From contig NZ_DIIM01000021.1 of the NCBI RefSeq assembly GCF_002420705.1, forward strand, positions 69,013 through 133,012: a stretch of DNA of 64,000 bases, read 5' to 3'. The notes under the pieces were generated by a model that did no database searches, was not told where the DNA came from, and worked only from the letters and a program-made list of their open reading frames with translations. This stretch comes from Sphingobacterium sp. UBA5670 (GTDB taxonomy: Bacteria; Bacteroidota; Bacteroidia; Sphingobacteriales; Sphingobacteriaceae). Positions 27,779-36,866 of the stretch are shown in pieces. Numbering within the stretch: the stretch's first letter is position 1; each line of letters opens with the position of its first letter. The translations under genes and the position numbers were made by a program.

Positions 27779-28388
27779 CTAGAGACGGACTCCTAAATCC
27801 GCAACATCGGTCCAATCTTCGCTATCTCAGAAATAAAATCTGCAAAAAAAATTAAGGGGCCTCCCATAACGGGAAAACCCCCAAATAATATATTTTTATG
27901 GCTAAATAGTGCCACTCTCAAACAAGTCAACTTTTCAGAAGGATCGCTACAGCAGTAAAAGTAGATTATTCTTTTCAAGAAAAAAGTGATAAAAATCACT
28001 TTTAACAAAATTTTTATTCTTATTGTCAAAATTTTGCTTCCATTTCATTCCGATAAGCTGCCAAATGCATTTATTGTATCCTTAGCAGTTCCGAAAACAG
28101 CAAATATTACAAAAGCTCTATTCATATTTCCAAAAATATTCTTTTTGAATATTAATGACAATTAGTGCGCTATTAATCATCTACTTTATAAATTAAGTTT
28201 AAAACAAAATTAAGATGATATAGGGAGATGTAATACCAAAAATCACCAAATCCTACCATTTTGATAAGAGCGATAAGATGGAATTAAGTAGGAAGTTATG
28301 TAAATGTTTTACATAATTTCGATCAAAAAATCACCAACAAAAGCTAACTTCGCTGGATATATACGTCACAGACAGGTGATAAATTGCA
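27779..28388. other. 610-bp intergenic region with hairpin-forming repeats and a 13-bp inverted repeat
   Basis: No gene is supported here; a 78-codon minus-strand frame (27793-28029) has no recognisable features. Structures seen are a hairpin aaaagtgat/atcactttt (27982-28003) with a 4-nt loop, and an inverted repeat gaagttatgtaaa/tttacataatttc (28292-28320) with a 3-nt centre and one G-U pair, about 70 bp before the hydrolase gene. The second is symmetrical enough to be a regulator-binding site. Confidence 0.4.
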
Positions 28389-29186
28389 ATGATAAATAGC
28401 ATGACATTGAAAGAATTACAACACAGCAAAATATATGGTGCAGATAACGGTGGCACTCCATTAATTGTCCTCCATGGGCTTTTTGGTATGGCAGACAACT
28501 GGGGATCCTTTGGTCGTAGTTTCGGAGAGAAAAGACAGGTACATTTACTCGATCTTCGTAATCACGGACGAAGTTTCCACAGTGAAGATATGTCGGTGGA
28601 AGTTATGGTAGACGATCTGCTGGCCTATATAACATCCATTGGAGCAGATAAAGTACTATTATTGGGTCATTCTTTAGGCGGAAAGGTAGCGATGCAATTT
28701 GCTATTGACCATCCAGAAAAGATTGAAAAACTGATCATCGCTGATATAGCCCCGAAAGCTTATCCTCCACATCATGAGGATATCTTCAAAGCGCTATCTG
28801 CTGTAGATATTACAACACTAGAAAACAGGAAAGATGTACAAGTAAAGATTGAAAACTATTTGAGTGATCCGGGTGTTATCCAATTTTTATTAAAAAATGT
28901 ATATATCAGAGAAGATCGGAAATTAGACTGGCGCTTTAATCTGGATGTTTTAAAAAATAAATATACGGAGTTCATCACCGTCGGGGTAAAATCAGGGATA
29001 TTCAACGGCCCCACATTATTTCTGCCAGGAGAGAAATCAAGATATATATTACCTGAAGATAAAATTAAGATCAGGGAGCAATTTCCAAATGCCGTATTTA
29101 AAACAATTCCTAATGCCGGTCACTGGGTTCAAGCCGAAAATCCACAGGCATTTGACGCATTCGTTGCTGAGTTTTTAGATCAATAA
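28389..29186 (+). CDS. Alpha/beta-fold hydrolase, YbfF-type esterase
   Basis: This 265-residue cytoplasmic hydrolase begins the fold with LIVLHGLFGMADNWGSFGRSF (oxyanion region). The nucleophile is the Ser in LLGHSLGGKVAMQFA (about residue 93), and the catalytic His is in NAGHWVQAENP (about 246). The DLRNHGRSFHS segment is typical of the YbfF/ABHD11 esterases, which act on short acyl esters or thioesters. An alternative start is Met5 at 28401. It is convergent with the photolyase gene across a shared terminator, and an inverted repeat lies upstream. Confidence 0.88.
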   Translation: MINSMTLKELQHSKIYGADNGGTPLIVLHGLFGMADNWGSFGRSFGEKRQVHLLDLRNHGRSFHSEDMSVEVMVDDLLAYITSIGADKVLLLGHSLGGKVAMQFAIDHPEKIEKLIIADIAPKAYPPHHEDIFKALSAVDITTLENRKDVQVKIENYLSDPGVIQFLLKNVYIREDRKLDWRFNLDVLKNKYTEFITVGVKSGIFNGPTLFLPGEKSRYILPEDKIKIREQFPNAVFKTIPNAGHWVQAENPQAFDAFVAEFLDQ

Positions 29187-29197
29187 AAATGAGATAC

Positions 29198-29258
29198 ATT
29201 GAATGTCCACTCCTCTTTGTTGGTCCTTAAAACCTCTCGTACGGAGTAGACATTCAAT
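29198..29258. terminator. Bidirectional terminator between esterase and photolyase genes
   Basis: attgaatgtccactcc (29198-29213) pairs with ggagtagacattcaat (29243-29258), with one C-A mismatch in 16. It sits between two convergent stop codons. Poly-T on each side is weak, so efficiency is uncertain. Confidence 0.55.
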
Positions 29259-29262
29259 ACCA

Positions 29263-30561
29263 TTATTTCAATGCCTTTGCGTAGGTCTTTATCGCACGAT
29301 CACGGGCAATCTGATGGTCGACAATAGGCTCACAATAGGCTGAAGTGTCTAATTCAGGAACCCATTTTTTTATATATTCCTGATTTTTATCGAACTTCTC
29401 AGCCTGAAGCGTCGGATTAAAAACCCTAAAATACGGGGCTGCGTCACAACCACTACCGGCGGCCCATTGCCAGTTACCATTGTTGGCCGATAGATCATAA
29501 TCATTTAGTTTTTGTGCAAAGTAGGTTTCTCCCCATCTCCAGTCGATCAACAGATGCTTACAAAGAAAACTAGCTACGACCATTCGTACACGATTGTGCA
29601 TATAACCCGAAGCATTCAATTGGCGCATACCCGCATCTACCATAGGATATCCAGTCTCTCCATTGCACCACTGCTGGAATTCTACCTCATTGTTGCGCCA
29701 TTGTATGGCATCGTATTGCTTCCTAAAGGACTCCCTAACAACATGCGGATAGTGATAGAGTATCTGCATAAAAAATTCACGCCACATCAATTCAGACAAC
29801 CAAGTCAAATTGTGTTTTAAAGCAAAAGTAACGCATTGACGTACACTAATTGTTCCAAAACGAAGTGCAATTCCCAATTTAGTAGTACCCATTAATGCCG
29901 GATAATCACGAGTTGTATCATAATGGTCAATAATTGCAGCATTCAGCTTTGGTTCTTCAAAAATAAGGTCGGTCTCTAGAAAACCTAAGTTCTCCAAAGA
30001 AATAATCTGCTCATGGTTTTGCTGAAAGAAAAATTCCGTTGTGTATGTATAGGAAAGATGGTCCTCGGGACGTAATTTCTCCCGCCATTTTTTTGCGTAA
30101 GGTGTATAAACCGTATAGGGCGTTCCATCATTTTTTAAAATATCTCCTTTATCGAAAATAACCTGATCTTTCACAGCTTTGAAGGGAATTCCGATCGATT
30201 GGCAAAAATCAAAAATTTCTTTGTCCCGATGAATTGCTTTCGGTTCATAATCCCGATTACAATAGATTCCCTGCACGTCAAATTTCTCAACAAGCTCTCT
30301 GTAAATAGTGATAGGTTTACCAAAGAAAGTATTCAAAGTTGCACCACTTTTTTCTAAGGTCGCATTGATACCTGTTAGTGCTTGATGAATATAATGAACA
30401 CGTCTGTCTTTCCTATCCTCCAGCAGCTTCAAAATATCTTCGTCAAATATGAATACGGGTAATACCGGATACCCCGAAGCGAGCGCACGCGCAAGTCCGG
30501 CATTATCATCCAAGCGTAGATCCCTTCGAAACCAAAATATATTAACTTTATCTTTTTCCAT
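29263..30561 (-). CDS. phrB: Deoxyribodipyrimidine photolyase
   Basis: This 432-residue flavoprotein is a class I cyclobutane pyrimidine dimer photolyase. The N-terminal Rossmann domain starts NIFWFRRDLRLDDNAGLARAL and would hold the antenna cofactor. The FAD domain has LTWLSELMWREFFMQIL, GYPMVDAGMRQLNASGYMHNR, VASFLCKHLLIDWRWGE and DYDLSANNGNWQWAAGSGCDA, which include the Trp residues of the electron-transfer path. Length is slightly below the E. coli enzyme (472). It repairs UV-induced dimers using light. It is monocistronic on the minus strand. Confidence 0.95.
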   Translation of the reverse strand: MEKDKVNIFWFRRDLRLDDNAGLARALASGYPVLPVFIFDEDILKLLEDRKDRRVHYIHQALTGINATLEKSGATLNTFFGKPITIYRELVEKFDVQGIYCNRDYEPKAIHRDKEIFDFCQSIGIPFKAVKDQVIFDKGDILKNDGTPYTVYTPYAKKWREKLRPEDHLSYTYTTEFFFQQNHEQIISLENLGFLETDLIFEEPKLNAAIIDHYDTTRDYPALMGTTKLGIALRFGTISVRQCVTFALKHNLTWLSELMWREFFMQILYHYPHVVRESFRKQYDAIQWRNNEVEFQQWCNGETGYPMVDAGMRQLNASGYMHNRVRMVVASFLCKHLLIDWRWGETYFAQKLNDYDLSANNGNWQWAAGSGCDAAPYFRVFNPTLQAEKFDKNQEYIKKWVPELDTSAYCEPIVDHQIARDRAIKTYAKALK

Positions 30562-30653
30562 AAAAATGACGAATTTTTGCCTTCCCCCCTAGTTAACAAC
30601 TTCAAAGGACAAAAAGATTAACAAAATAATTAATCGCAAATTAAGTATATAAA

Positions 30654-30703
30654 AACGCTGAACCATCAAAGGTACTAGAAATTCCCTTTGATGGTTCAGC
30701 GTT
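30654..30703 (-). terminator. Strong hairpin terminator after the alcohol dehydrogenase gene
   Basis: aacgctgaaccatcaaagg (30654-30672) and cctttgatggttcagcgtt (30685-30703) form a perfect 19-bp stem around a 12-nt loop. It lies 16 bp past the minus-strand stop of the alcohol dehydrogenase and 93 bp before the photolyase start, so it separates the two transcripts. Confidence 0.75.
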
Positions 30704-30719
30704 TAAGAATTTTATTAGG

Positions 30720-31775
30720 TTAGTTTTTCAAACTCGCCATGTCAATAACAAACCTGTATTTCACATCGCTTTTCAATAGTCTATCATAGGCATGATTGAT
30801 ATCCTGCATGTTAATCAGTTCTATGTCCGAGATAATATTGTGTTTACCACAAAAATCAAGCATCTCCTGTGTTTCTGCAATCCCGCCGATCATAGATCCT
30901 GAAAAACTCTTACGTGTTGGAATCAAACTGAAAGGAGCTACAGGCAGTGGGTGTTCAGGCGCACCAACAAGCGTCAGAGAGCCGTCTCGTTTCAATAAAC
31001 TTAAATAAGCGTTGATATCATGCTGTGCCGAAACGCAGTCCAAAATGAAATGTAATGTGCCTGCATGCTCTTTCATTTGCTCAGCATCAGTTGACAAGAT
31101 CACCTCGTCAGCCCCTAAACGTTTGGCGTCATCAACTTTGGAAGCAGACGTTGTAATTACGACCACATGAGCTCCCATTGCTTTCGCTATTTTGACTCCC
31201 ATGTGTCCCAATCCGCCGATACCAACGATACCGACTTTTTTTCCTGGCCCCACGTTCCAATGCCTCAAAGGTGAATAAGTGGTAATACCAGCACATAATA
31301 AAGGCGCTGTTGCTGCAAGATCCAAATTTTCAGGAATGTGAAGTACAAAATCCTGGTCTACCACGACGCGTTCAGAATAACCACCAAATGTCTGTTTATT
31401 TAGATGCTTATCGTGACCATTATATGTTTGGATATTTCCATTTTCACAATATTGTTCCAAACCTTCCTTACAACTCTCGCATTCGCGACAACTATCGACC
31501 ATACATCCCACGCCAGCTAAATCGCCTACTTTAAACTTAGTTACAGCTGATCCAACTTTAGTAATTCGCCCTACAATTTCATGACCGGGTACATTCGGAT
31601 AAACGGTCCCGCCCCATTCGTTTCGCGCTGTATGTAAATCTGAATGACAAACTCCACAAAATAAGATATCAATCTCGACATCTTTCTCTGTTACTTCACG
31701 ACGTTCAATATCCATTTGTTTTAGATCATTCGCCGGTGCGCTTGTTCCAAAAGCTCTAATTGAAAATGTACTCAT
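30720..31775 (-). CDS. Zinc-dependent NAD(P) alcohol dehydrogenase, cinnamyl-alcohol type
   Basis: This 351-residue medium-chain dehydrogenase resembles YahK/cinnamyl alcohol dehydrogenases. Catalytic zinc ligands are in CGVCHSDLHTARNEWGG and VPGHEIVG. Structural zinc cysteines are in GCMVDSCRECESCKEGLEQYC. The nucleotide-binding motif is GIGGLGHMGVKIAKAMGA. These enzymes reduce aldehydes with NADPH. The open frame extends 18 codons further upstream, but the ATG at 31775 (MSTFSIRAFGTSAPA) matches the family N terminus. The following 250 bp upstream (31776-32025) show no clear gene. Confidence 0.92.
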   Translation of the reverse strand: MSTFSIRAFGTSAPANDLKQMDIERREVTEKDVEIDILFCGVCHSDLHTARNEWGGTVYPNVPGHEIVGRITKVGSAVTKFKVGDLAGVGCMVDSCRECESCKEGLEQYCENGNIQTYNGHDKHLNKQTFGGYSERVVVDQDFVLHIPENLDLAATAPLLCAGITTYSPLRHWNVGPGKKVGIVGIGGLGHMGVKIAKAMGAHVVVITTSASKVDDAKRLGADEVILSTDAEQMKEHAGTLHFILDCVSAQHDINAYLSLLKRDGSLTLVGAPEHPLPVAPFSLIPTRKSFSGSMIGGIAETQEMLDFCGKHNIISDIELINMQDINHAYDRLLKSDVKYRFVIDMASLKN

Positions 31776-32025
31776 ACTTGATAAAATTGTTGTTTTCTGT
31801 TTTAAATAAATACATAAAATTCCCATCATACGACACAGATTCCATCCATACGATAAAATTAACCAATGGATGCAAAAAATGTTTTGAAGGAACTACATCA
31901 AAAGTAAAAAGTAACTTTCAGAATTATTTTGCTGCAGAGCTCAAAATAATATTACTTTACGGCTCATCAAGTAATGGATTACACAGCTGCACATCCGATA
32001 GTTTAACTCTTTCAAACCGGGCTAA

Positions 32026-32256
32026 CTAATCCGTATCTTCTACCTGGACAAATTGCATGGCCAATCCTTGTTTCTGACATATATTCAAAATAGAAAATTC
32101 CAACCGGCTGCTAATCCGAAGAACAAGTAAAAATTGCTGATCATCTAGCAATAGGTCAATATTTTTTATCTCAGGGAAACTCTGATAAAGAAAATGATAA
32201 ATCTCGCTGGCTTTCCACTTGAGTTTACGAGATAAAGAGTAGACAACTTTATACAT
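32026..32256 (-). CDS. Small hypothetical protein
   Basis: This 76-residue protein is not recognised. It has a basic N terminus (MYKVVYSLSRKLKWKASEIYHFL), a middle hydrophobic strand pattern (LLLDDQQFLLVLRISSRLEFSIL), an internal Cys, and the acidic end QVEDTD. No signal peptide is seen. It lies 7 bp downstream of another small gene on the same strand, and both follow a TetR gene, so they may form one transcription unit. Confidence 0.45.
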   Translation of the reverse strand: MYKVVYSLSRKLKWKASEIYHFLYQSFPEIKNIDLLLDDQQFLLVLRISSRLEFSILNICQKQGLAMQFVQVEDTD

Positions 32257-32263
32257 AATTAGA

Positions 32264-32557
32264 TTATTTCAAAATTTTAACGGCAATTTGTTGTAGGTGA
32301 TGGCTCAAAAAACGCATCTGTTTCAGTTCCTCAAAGTCCCTGGCTAATCGGACCGTTTTATTTTCATTTTCCAATGCGAGCGCTAGGCTATCTAGCTTCT
32401 CTACATCACGGTGTAGTAATAAATAACAATCAATATCCGGATCCAGCAATCCGTTTATTTCAGAGCGGGTCGTTCCGTCAGTCTCCACCATGACCAAAAC
32501 GCATCTTTCTGACGCAAAACTGTCTACCGACTTGCCTATTTTCGCATTTAACCCCAT
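32264..32557 (-). CDS. Small hypothetical protein downstream of a TetR regulator
   Basis: This 97-residue soluble protein is not recognised. It alternates predicted strands and helices (ERCVLVMVETDGTTRSEI, CYLLLHRDVEKLDSLALALE, KTVRLARDFEELKQM), which suggests a small alpha/beta fold. A single Cys lies in each of two strands. It precedes the 76-residue protein by 7 bp and follows the TetR gene by 154 bp on the same strand. The close spacing is the best evidence that it is real. Confidence 0.45.
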   Translation of the reverse strand: MGLNAKIGKSVDSFASERCVLVMVETDGTTRSEINGLLDPDIDCYLLLHRDVEKLDSLALALENENKTVRLARDFEELKQMRFLSHHLQQIAVKILK

Positions 32558-32711
32558 AGTTTATATCCTGTCTAGTGTCCCTATTAAAAAGAAATAGCTG
32601 ATTAATATGGACATATTTTGTATTTTTGTCGAATTCTTTTTCAAAAAAAAGAACAATAAATATATACTCTTACTGTCCAAAACAATTCTTCTTCGTTACG
32701 CTGTCAAATTA

Positions 32712-33299
32712 CTAGCGCAGTCCCCTGACACATATACTTGTCAGCCAAGAAAGTCTAGCTTCAAAATCTGGAAAACGGTCAAAAAGTAAAACTTCCTGCT
32801 CAAAGCAGCGCGATGTTGTCACCAACATCTCCGATAAGAACAGAACATCCTTTTCCTCCAAGGCCTGAATTTCTTCTTTCTGAATGGCCAGTTCAATCAT
32901 TTCACGAATCAACTTAATCTCGTCATCCAACATGTAACGTGTCTTCGAAACCATCAAAGCCGGATCAGATTTCATATCTTCAAACGCGAGATGAAAACGT
33001 TTGGTAATTAAATTAATCTGGCGCAGTTTGGCTTGTAAAAAACCAACTAAATTATCCTCCAGAGAAGCGTCCCTATTATAAGTTGTGCTCGCGACCTGAA
33101 ACACTTGCTGACATAGGTACTCCGCAATCGCGTCAAAGACGTCCATTTTACTGGTAAAATAATAGTAAAGTGTACTTCGTCCCTTTCCACAAGCTTTTGA
33201 AATATCTTGCATAGAAACCCTTGCGAATCCATACGTTTCAAACACTTTCATGGATGATAGGATAATTTCCTCTTTAATATTTTCCTGTTGACCTGTCAT
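32712..33299 (-). CDS. TetR/AcrR-family transcriptional regulator
   Basis: This 195-residue regulator has an N-terminal TetR helix-turn-helix (about 10-55: ILSSMKVFETYGFARVSMQDI, then CGKGRSTLYYYFTSKMDVFD) and a helical C-terminal ligand domain. The target is unknown. No efflux pump adjoins it; the nearest genes are two small unknown proteins downstream on the same strand and a DUF6624 gene 32 bp upstream. These may be co-transcribed. Confidence 0.9.
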   Translation of the reverse strand: MTGQQENIKEEIILSSMKVFETYGFARVSMQDISKACGKGRSTLYYYFTSKMDVFDAIAEYLCQQVFQVASTTYNRDASLEDNLVGFLQAKLRQINLITKRFHLAFEDMKSDPALMVSKTRYMLDDEIKLIREMIELAIQKEEIQALEEKDVLFLSEMLVTTSRCFEQEVLLFDRFPDFEARLSWLTSICVRGLR

Positions 33300-33331
33300 T
33301 ACTCGACAAATCTACAAAAAATGTCGAAAAA

Positions 33332-33901
33332 TCAACTTATCCAGCCAACTTTTTTTCGCCAATCGTTATATGTGCCATTTTCCTTATCTAGTAATGGAAT
33401 TTGCTCCACATGTTCAATTTCACCTATTTCTATGTGGTTAAACGGTGGAAGGTCCATACACTTTCTCAATGCATTCAATGCACTTGTATCCTCCACGGGA
33501 TAAATCTTCCCGCAACGGGTTAACTGTGTCCCATAGCGTTGCGGTTTGCTCCTGAAAAACTGAATTCTATCGTGCAAATAAGCAAAATTTGCCAAGTTGA
33601 TGTCTGCGATATTATCAAGAAGCAACTCATAACAATCCTCCATAAAATCGGGCTCCCCGATCGCATGCTGCACAATCAACCATGCTGAATTACTAGCGAC
33701 CTCGCCCACTTTTGAAATCGTTGGATAACCTATTTCGGCAATTATTTCACGTAGTCTTTTTGCATTCTGCCGATGAATTGCTTCCATCTCCGGATGATAG
33801 CCACCATGGAGCTCTCCCGTCCGCAATAACTTCTCTCGTATCGAGTCATCATCCTGACTCATCCTAATAATCTCGTCCGCAATATTTTTATATAACATCA
33901 T
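33332..33901 (-). CDS. DUF6624-type protein
   Basis: This 189-residue cytoplasmic protein resembles DUF6624 proteins from memory. The recognisable parts are IHRQNAKRLREIIAEIGYPTISKVGEVAS and SNSAWLIVQHAIGEPDFMEDCYELL (helical repeats), followed by LHDRIQFFRSKPQRYGTQ. No enzymatic function is known to me for the family. The first two codons are both ATG. It is 32 bp upstream of the TetR gene on the same strand, so co-transcription is possible, and a 143-bp gap separates it from the AraC gene. Confidence 0.65.
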   Translation of the reverse strand: MMLYKNIADEIIRMSQDDDSIREKLLRTGELHGGYHPEMEAIHRQNAKRLREIIAEIGYPTISKVGEVASNSAWLIVQHAIGEPDFMEDCYELLLDNIADINLANFAYLHDRIQFFRSKPQRYGTQLTRCGKIYPVEDTSALNALRKCMDLPPFNHIEIGEIEHVEQIPLLDKENGTYNDWRKKVGWIS

Positions 33902-34044
33902 TGTTTTCTAAAAAACTTTACAAAGCATATTACTCCCCAAAAATCGCATTAGTCTCCTTCAAACCATTGTATTCAAAACCTTTTTACCTAAACTTTCCAT
34001 TGATTAGATCGGTTGCGACTTGAGCACTTTTATATGGAAATAAA

Positions 34045-34848
34045 TCAAGTTTTATGTCTAATTTTCGTCAGGTGACTTACATCGGTCAGCCCAAATTCCA
34101 CAGCAATCTCCTTTAAAGTCACTCTTCCTGCTGTTATTCTTTGACTTATCAATGTACGGCGATAGTTCTGAATATAGTTCCGCAGGGTAATTCCTGTCTG
34201 GCGTTTAAAGTAAATACCGAGATAATCGTTAGCGATATTAAAATGCTTTGCCATCACGTTTGACCGCAGACGATTAGGATCGTAAATATTCTTATGGATA
34301 TAACAGAACATGGCTTGCAGATCACGGCTCCTAAAATTACTACTGCGCAATTCAGGCATATTCCGTTGCAAAATATGTACAATGCTGAATAATTGCAGCC
34401 AAATAAGTTCCTGATTTCCGGTCTGGGCTTTTTTCCATAGCACAAGTAGATCAAAGATCAGCTCAACCGCCGACTTATCTTCCCCAGCTAATTGAAACCC
34501 GGTCTGATGGGTTTCTCTACTTTTTATTAGATATTCCAGCTGTTGTATCGCAGTTCCAGAACCTGGCAGATTGTGACCAAGGTATGCATCGGTAAATTTA
34601 AGATAAACAAAATGTGTGTATTGTTCAATTTCAAAATAATGCTGATCGTCGGGACCGAGGAGAAAGATCATCCCGCCCTCGTAAGAATATGGATGTCCGT
34701 TAATGATATGTCGTCCTAAGCCCTCCCGAATAAAAATAAACTCATAATGATTATGATTATGTTCCGGATGCTTCCATTCAAGCATCTTAATTGATGAAAT
34801 AAGTATAGGCTCAAATTGACGATAGCGTTTCATATCAGAAATATACAT
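34045..34848 (-). CDS. AraC-family regulator with a short C terminus
   Basis: This 267-residue protein has an N-terminal cupin sensor (HPEHNHNHYEFIFIREGLGRHIINGHPYSY in part) and a C-terminal AraC DNA-binding region (about 180-267). The first helix-turn-helix is visible (SNVMAKHFNIANDYLGIYFKRQTGI). The second begins normally (LKEIAVEFGLTDVSHLTKI) but stops after RHKT, where relatives continue for about 15-20 residues (a KKxTGxxPxxYR segment). It may be truncated by a late frameshift. It diverges from the PRISE-like reductase gene over a 72-bp gap and is its probable regulator. Confidence 0.8.
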   Translation of the reverse strand: MYISDMKRYRQFEPILISSIKMLEWKHPEHNHNHYEFIFIREGLGRHIINGHPYSYEGGMIFLLGPDDQHYFEIEQYTHFVYLKFTDAYLGHNLPGSGTAIQQLEYLIKSRETHQTGFQLAGEDKSAVELIFDLLVLWKKAQTGNQELIWLQLFSIVHILQRNMPELRSSNFRSRDLQAMFCYIHKNIYDPNRLRSNVMAKHFNIANDYLGIYFKRQTGITLRNYIQNYRRTLISQRITAGRVTLKEIAVEFGLTDVSHLTKIRHKT

Positions 34849-34920
34849 AATTATATTAGATTTTTACCTAATACCCGCTAGACTTCCAGCTAACTTTGTT
34901 CTTATAAAGAATAGATAAAA

Positions 34921-35979
34921 ATGAAAACTAGAAAAAAAACAGCTTTAGTCGTTGGCGCCAATGGCGTCATTGGTAACAATCTAATCGAATACCTCGAAAA
35001 ATCGGAGGATTGGGAAATCATAGGTATATCACGACGACCAAATATTGACCGGAAAAAAGTGCGTTTTATAGCCGTAGATTTACTGGATTTAGCAGACTGC
35101 ATCAAAAAACTAGGTAACTTGAATACCGTCACCCACATTTACTATGTTGCTTACCAAGATAGATCTACCTGGGCAGAGTTGGTTGAGCCCAACATGAAAA
35201 TGTTGATTCATGTTTTGACCGCGGTCGAACCAATTGCCCCCAATATTCAACATATCAGCCTCATGCAAGGTTACAAAGTATATGGTGCACATTTAGGTCC
35301 CTTTAAAACACCTGCTAAAGAATCAGACGCTGGCCATATGCCACCGGAATTCAATACCAGCCAACAGCAATACCTCGAACAGCTACAAAAAGGCAAGAAA
35401 TGGACCTGGTCTTCAATACGTCCATCTGTTGTTGGTGGAACAGCTCCCAATAATCCGATGAATCTAGCGATGCTCATCGCTGTGTATGCATCTATATCAA
35501 AAGAACTCGGTATCCCACTTCGGTTTCCGGGAAAAATTGGCGCTTTTCAGACACTGATGGAAATGACTGATGCCACACTATTAGCGAAAGCAATGGTATG
35601 GGCTGCCACGAATCCGCAAGCTGCCAATCAAGCTTTTAACATTAACAATGGCGATCTCTTTCGATGGAAGGAACTCTGGCCTAAATTGGCCTCTTACTTC
35701 AAGATGGAAACTGCCGCTCCAATCCCGCTATCTCTTGCAACTATGATGGCGGATAAAGAACCTATATGGCAGAAATTACAAAAAGAGCATCAGTTAAGCT
35801 ATAGCTATCAGGAGGTTTCGGCCTGGCCTTTTGGCGATTTTGTTTTTTCTTGGGATTATGATTTTTTTGCCGATGGTACAAAAGCCCGACGCCTCGGATT
35901 TCATGAATTTATGGATACCGAACAAATGTTCTATCAGCTTTTTGACGAAATGCGTGAAAAAAGAATAATTCCATACTAA
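34921..35979 (+). CDS. NAD(P)-dependent SDR oxidoreductase, PRISE-like
   Basis: This 352-residue protein has an extended short-chain dehydrogenase fold. The dinucleotide motif is VVGANGVIGNNLIEYL (about 9-25), and IGISRRP follows as the adenine-phosphate-binding segment, which suggests NADPH. LMQGYKVYGAHLGP and WTWSSIRPSVVGG resemble progesterone 5-beta-reductase/iridoid synthase-like (PRISE) proteins, which reduce activated enones. The true substrate is unknown. It diverges from the AraC gene by 72 bp, suggesting inducible expression. Confidence 0.85.
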   Translation: MKTRKKTALVVGANGVIGNNLIEYLEKSEDWEIIGISRRPNIDRKKVRFIAVDLLDLADCIKKLGNLNTVTHIYYVAYQDRSTWAELVEPNMKMLIHVLTAVEPIAPNIQHISLMQGYKVYGAHLGPFKTPAKESDAGHMPPEFNTSQQQYLEQLQKGKKWTWSSIRPSVVGGTAPNNPMNLAMLIAVYASISKELGIPLRFPGKIGAFQTLMEMTDATLLAKAMVWAATNPQAANQAFNINNGDLFRWKELWPKLASYFKMETAAPIPLSLATMMADKEPIWQKLQKEHQLSYSYQEVSAWPFGDFVFSWDYDFFADGTKARRLGFHEFMDTEQMFYQLFDEMREKRIIPY

Positions 35980-36107
35980 CAAAAATAAAATTTTACCGTC
36001 TATTTTTGTAACTTACTCGACTCAAGCACAACCTTTACTTCGTTAAAAATTCATCTGGTATCCATTTATAGTCAAAAGGATATCGGATAGTTGATAAAAT
36101 AAACTAT

Positions 36108-36791
36108 ATGAATACAAAAAAAGCATTTGTAGTTGGATCAGGAAAACTGGCAAACGCTATACTGAAATCTGATTTCTCCATTCCCACAGTCGAACTTCTT
36201 CCGTGGCAATCATCCGGTACAACGACGTCTCCATCTATCGTTATACATGCTGGCTCGGGCCGTGAACTGAAAGATTGTCTTGAGTTTTGTGCTCGCACGG
36301 GCTCAGTGTTAATCGAACTGTCGACGGGGTTGGAGACCGAAAAGCTCGAGACAACCTTTCCGCTCATTATTTGTCCGAATACGTCCATACTGTTGTTAAA
36401 AACACTTTTTATGCTCCAGCAATTTGGCCATAACTTCAGGGACTATGAAATATCCATTATGGAGTCTCATCAATCCTCCAAAACGACTGAGCCAGGTACA
36501 GCCTATCATATTGCCAATTCCTTGCATGTTCCTCACGAGCGAGTAATCTCTATCCGGGATGCAAAAACGCAAGCCTATAAGATCAATATCCCTGTTGCCC
36601 ACTTAGAAAAGCACGCCTATCATCAGATTGTAATCAAAGATCAAAATGATGAGATTAAGATTGAAACCAAGGTCCTCGGACATGATTCCTATTCAAGTGG
36701 CGTCAAAAAAATAATTGAAGCATGTATAAAGAACAAATTAGCCAATAAAAGGCACACAGTACTAGATTTAGTAGATATGGGACTGCTTTAA
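36108..36791 (+). CDS. Dihydrodipicolinate reductase-like protein with altered active site
   Basis: This 227-residue protein has a short Rossmann start (KAFVVGSGKLANAIL). Its C-terminal half resembles DapB: SIMESHQSSKTTEPGTAYHIA (H121, Q122, K125, G130-T131) aligns with the DapB signature E-x-H-H-x-x-K-x-D-x-P-S-G-T-A, and KVLGHDSYSSGVKKIIEA matches its end. The first His and the Lys are kept, while the second His is Gln and the D-x-P-S part is T-x-E-P. NAD-binding glycines are also changed. It stands alone, away from other lysine genes. It is probably a paralogue with a different substrate rather than the housekeeping enzyme. Confidence 0.6.
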   Translation: MNTKKAFVVGSGKLANAILKSDFSIPTVELLPWQSSGTTTSPSIVIHAGSGRELKDCLEFCARTGSVLIELSTGLETEKLETTFPLIICPNTSILLLKTLFMLQQFGHNFRDYEISIMESHQSSKTTEPGTAYHIANSLHVPHERVISIRDAKTQAYKINIPVAHLEKHAYHQIVIKDQNDEIKIETKVLGHDSYSSGVKKIIEACIKNKLANKRHTVLDLVDMGLL

Positions 36792-36866
36792 CGTATTCTT
36801 CGAAAAAGAGTGATTACGAACGGTCTGTTAGATATCCTATTGGGCATACCACCTTTACTTCCCTTT

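Noticed and set aside
27793..28029. 78-codon minus-strand frame in the gap after map
   Set aside because: Hydrophobic, very AT-rich translation with no neighbours in operon distance; likely chance.
31760..32029. 89-codon plus-strand frame overlapping the alcohol dehydrogenase start
   Set aside because: It overlaps a well-supported gene and a neighbouring small gene; no recognised features.
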